A stretch of DNA of 6,119 nucleotides from Gammaproteobacteria bacterium (GTDB lineage Bacteria; Pseudomonadota; Gammaproteobacteria; DAOWEP01), in the NCBI GenBank assembly GCA_030638455.1, contig DAOWEP010000054.1, positions 1 to 6,119 on the forward strand. Reading direction: 5' to 3'. The position numbers and the translations under genes were made by a program. Positions 5,515-6,119 of this stretch are shown piece by piece; positions within the stretch are counted from its first letter, which is position 1, and each line of letters starts with the position of its first letter. The notes under the pieces were generated by a model, which was not told where the DNA came from, ran no database searches, and saw nothing but the letters and a program-made list of their open reading frames with translations.

Positions 5515-6119
5515 ATGTCGCAAAAACATCCTGTTGTCGCTGTTACCGGTTCTTCCGGTGCTGGGACAACCACCGTCAAGGTGGCCTTTGAGCATATCTT
5601 CCGTCGTCAAGGTATTAACCCGGTAGTCGTCGAGGGCGACAGCTTTCATCGTTATGACCGTAACGACATGAAGAAGGCAATTGAAGAATTTGCAGAAAAG
5701 GGCAAGACACTAAGCCATTTTGGCCCTGACTCTAATCTGTTTGACAAAATTGAAGCCTTATTCAAGGGTTATGGCGAAACGGGTACAGGTAACAAACGTT
5801 ATTACCTGCATAGTGAAGAAGAAGCAGAACCATATAACCAGAAACCTGGAGAATTTACACCCTGGGAAGAAGTTTCACCCGGTAGTGATTTGCTGTTCTA
5901 CGAGGGACTACACGGTGGCGTTGTAAATGACAAGGTAAACGTAGCCCAATACGTAGACCTTTTGATCGGTGTTGTACCCATTGTAAACCTTGAATGGATA
6001 CAGAAGATTCATCGTGACTGCGCACAAAGAGGTTATAGCGCGGAAGCCGTGACCGATACTATTCTCCGTCGTATGTACGACTATGTACACTATATTACTC
6101 CGCAGTTCTCACGTAGTGA
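5515..6119 (+). CDS. prk: Phosphoribulokinase, 5' part (3' end outside window)
   Basis: Phosphoribulokinase (also called cbbP) phosphorylates ribulose 5-phosphate with ATP to make ribulose 1,5-bisphosphate, the CO2 acceptor of RuBisCO. The frame is open from ATG 5515 to the window edge, giving 201 complete codons plus two bases. Proteobacterial-type enzymes have about 290 residues, so roughly 90 are missing. The P-loop is GSSGAGTTT (12-20). Residues matching the Rhodobacter sphaeroides active site are present: Asp42 (catalytic base) in VEGDSFHR, His45, Arg49, Glu130 in FYEGLHG, and Lys164, Arg167, Asp168 and Arg172 in the NLEWIQKIHRD region (158-168). The last residues, ITPQFSRS, precede the expected conserved DINFQRVP segment. 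This is the allosteric octameric bacterial class by similarity, not the plant/cyanobacterial class. No RuBisCO genes are visible in the window. Confidence 0.97.
   Translation, partial: MSQKHPVVAVTGSSGAGTTTVKVAFEHIFRRQGINPVVVEGDSFHRYDRNDMKKAIEEFAEKGKTLSHFGPDSNLFDKIEALFKGYGETGTGNKRYYLHSEEEAEPYNQKPGEFTPWEEVSPGSDLLFYEGLHGGVVNDKVNVAQYVDLLIGVVPIVNLEWIQKIHRDCAQRGYSAEAVTDTILRRMYDYVHYITPQFSRS

Noticed and set aside
5720..5926. A 68-codon + strand ORF inside prk, and a 60-codon minus-strand ORF at 5908-6090
   Set aside because: Both lie in other frames of the clear phosphoribulokinase reading frame and have no recognisable features.

Overview
The window reads as chromosomal DNA from a gammaproteobacterium that fixes CO2 through the Calvin-Benson-Bassham cycle. 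ThiG, TrmB and the GGDEF-EAL protein all have gammaproteobacterial-looking sequences. The thiS-thiG-trmB order also occurs in Pseudomonas. The last gene is a proteobacterial-type phosphoribulokinase. A sulfur- or ammonia-oxidising chemolithoautotroph would fit, but nothing here fixes the genus. Every confident gene lies on the + strand.

Region 1 (1-1894) is housekeeping. It holds the 3' end of thiS (sulfur-carrier protein), then thiG (thiazole synthase), which together build the thiazole half of thiamine. A 171-nt gap follows, with a doubtful 37-codon antisense ORF in it. Then comes trmB (tRNA guanine-N7 methyltransferase).

Region 2 (1895-5218) is a two-gene signalling module behind a very AT-rich spacer that carries a 22-bp near-perfect direct repeat. 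The first gene encodes an exported PhnD-family phosphonate/phosphate-type substrate-binding protein. Six bases later begins a 743-residue inner-membrane protein with a periplasmic sensor region, a PAS domain, an intact GGDEF (cyclase) domain with an I-site, and an EAL-type (EIL) phosphodiesterase domain with all its catalytic residues. No ABC permease or ATPase gene is present. The binding protein therefore more likely feeds ligand occupancy into c-di-GMP turnover than serves transport. This would resemble the known NspS/MbaA and ScrB/ScrC pairs, but with a binding protein of a different family.

Region 3 (5219-6119) is a 296-nt non-coding stretch followed by the first 201 codons of prk (cbbP). 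Between 5300 and 5461 the spacer contains several inverted repeats in tandem, some of them able to pair in alternative ways. They end in a weak terminator-like hairpin 53 nt before the prk start. This could be an attenuating leader, a small RNA or a set of operator dyads.

The items most worth a second look are the binding-protein/c-di-GMP pair, the altered ligand motif in the binding protein, and the structured region ahead of prk.
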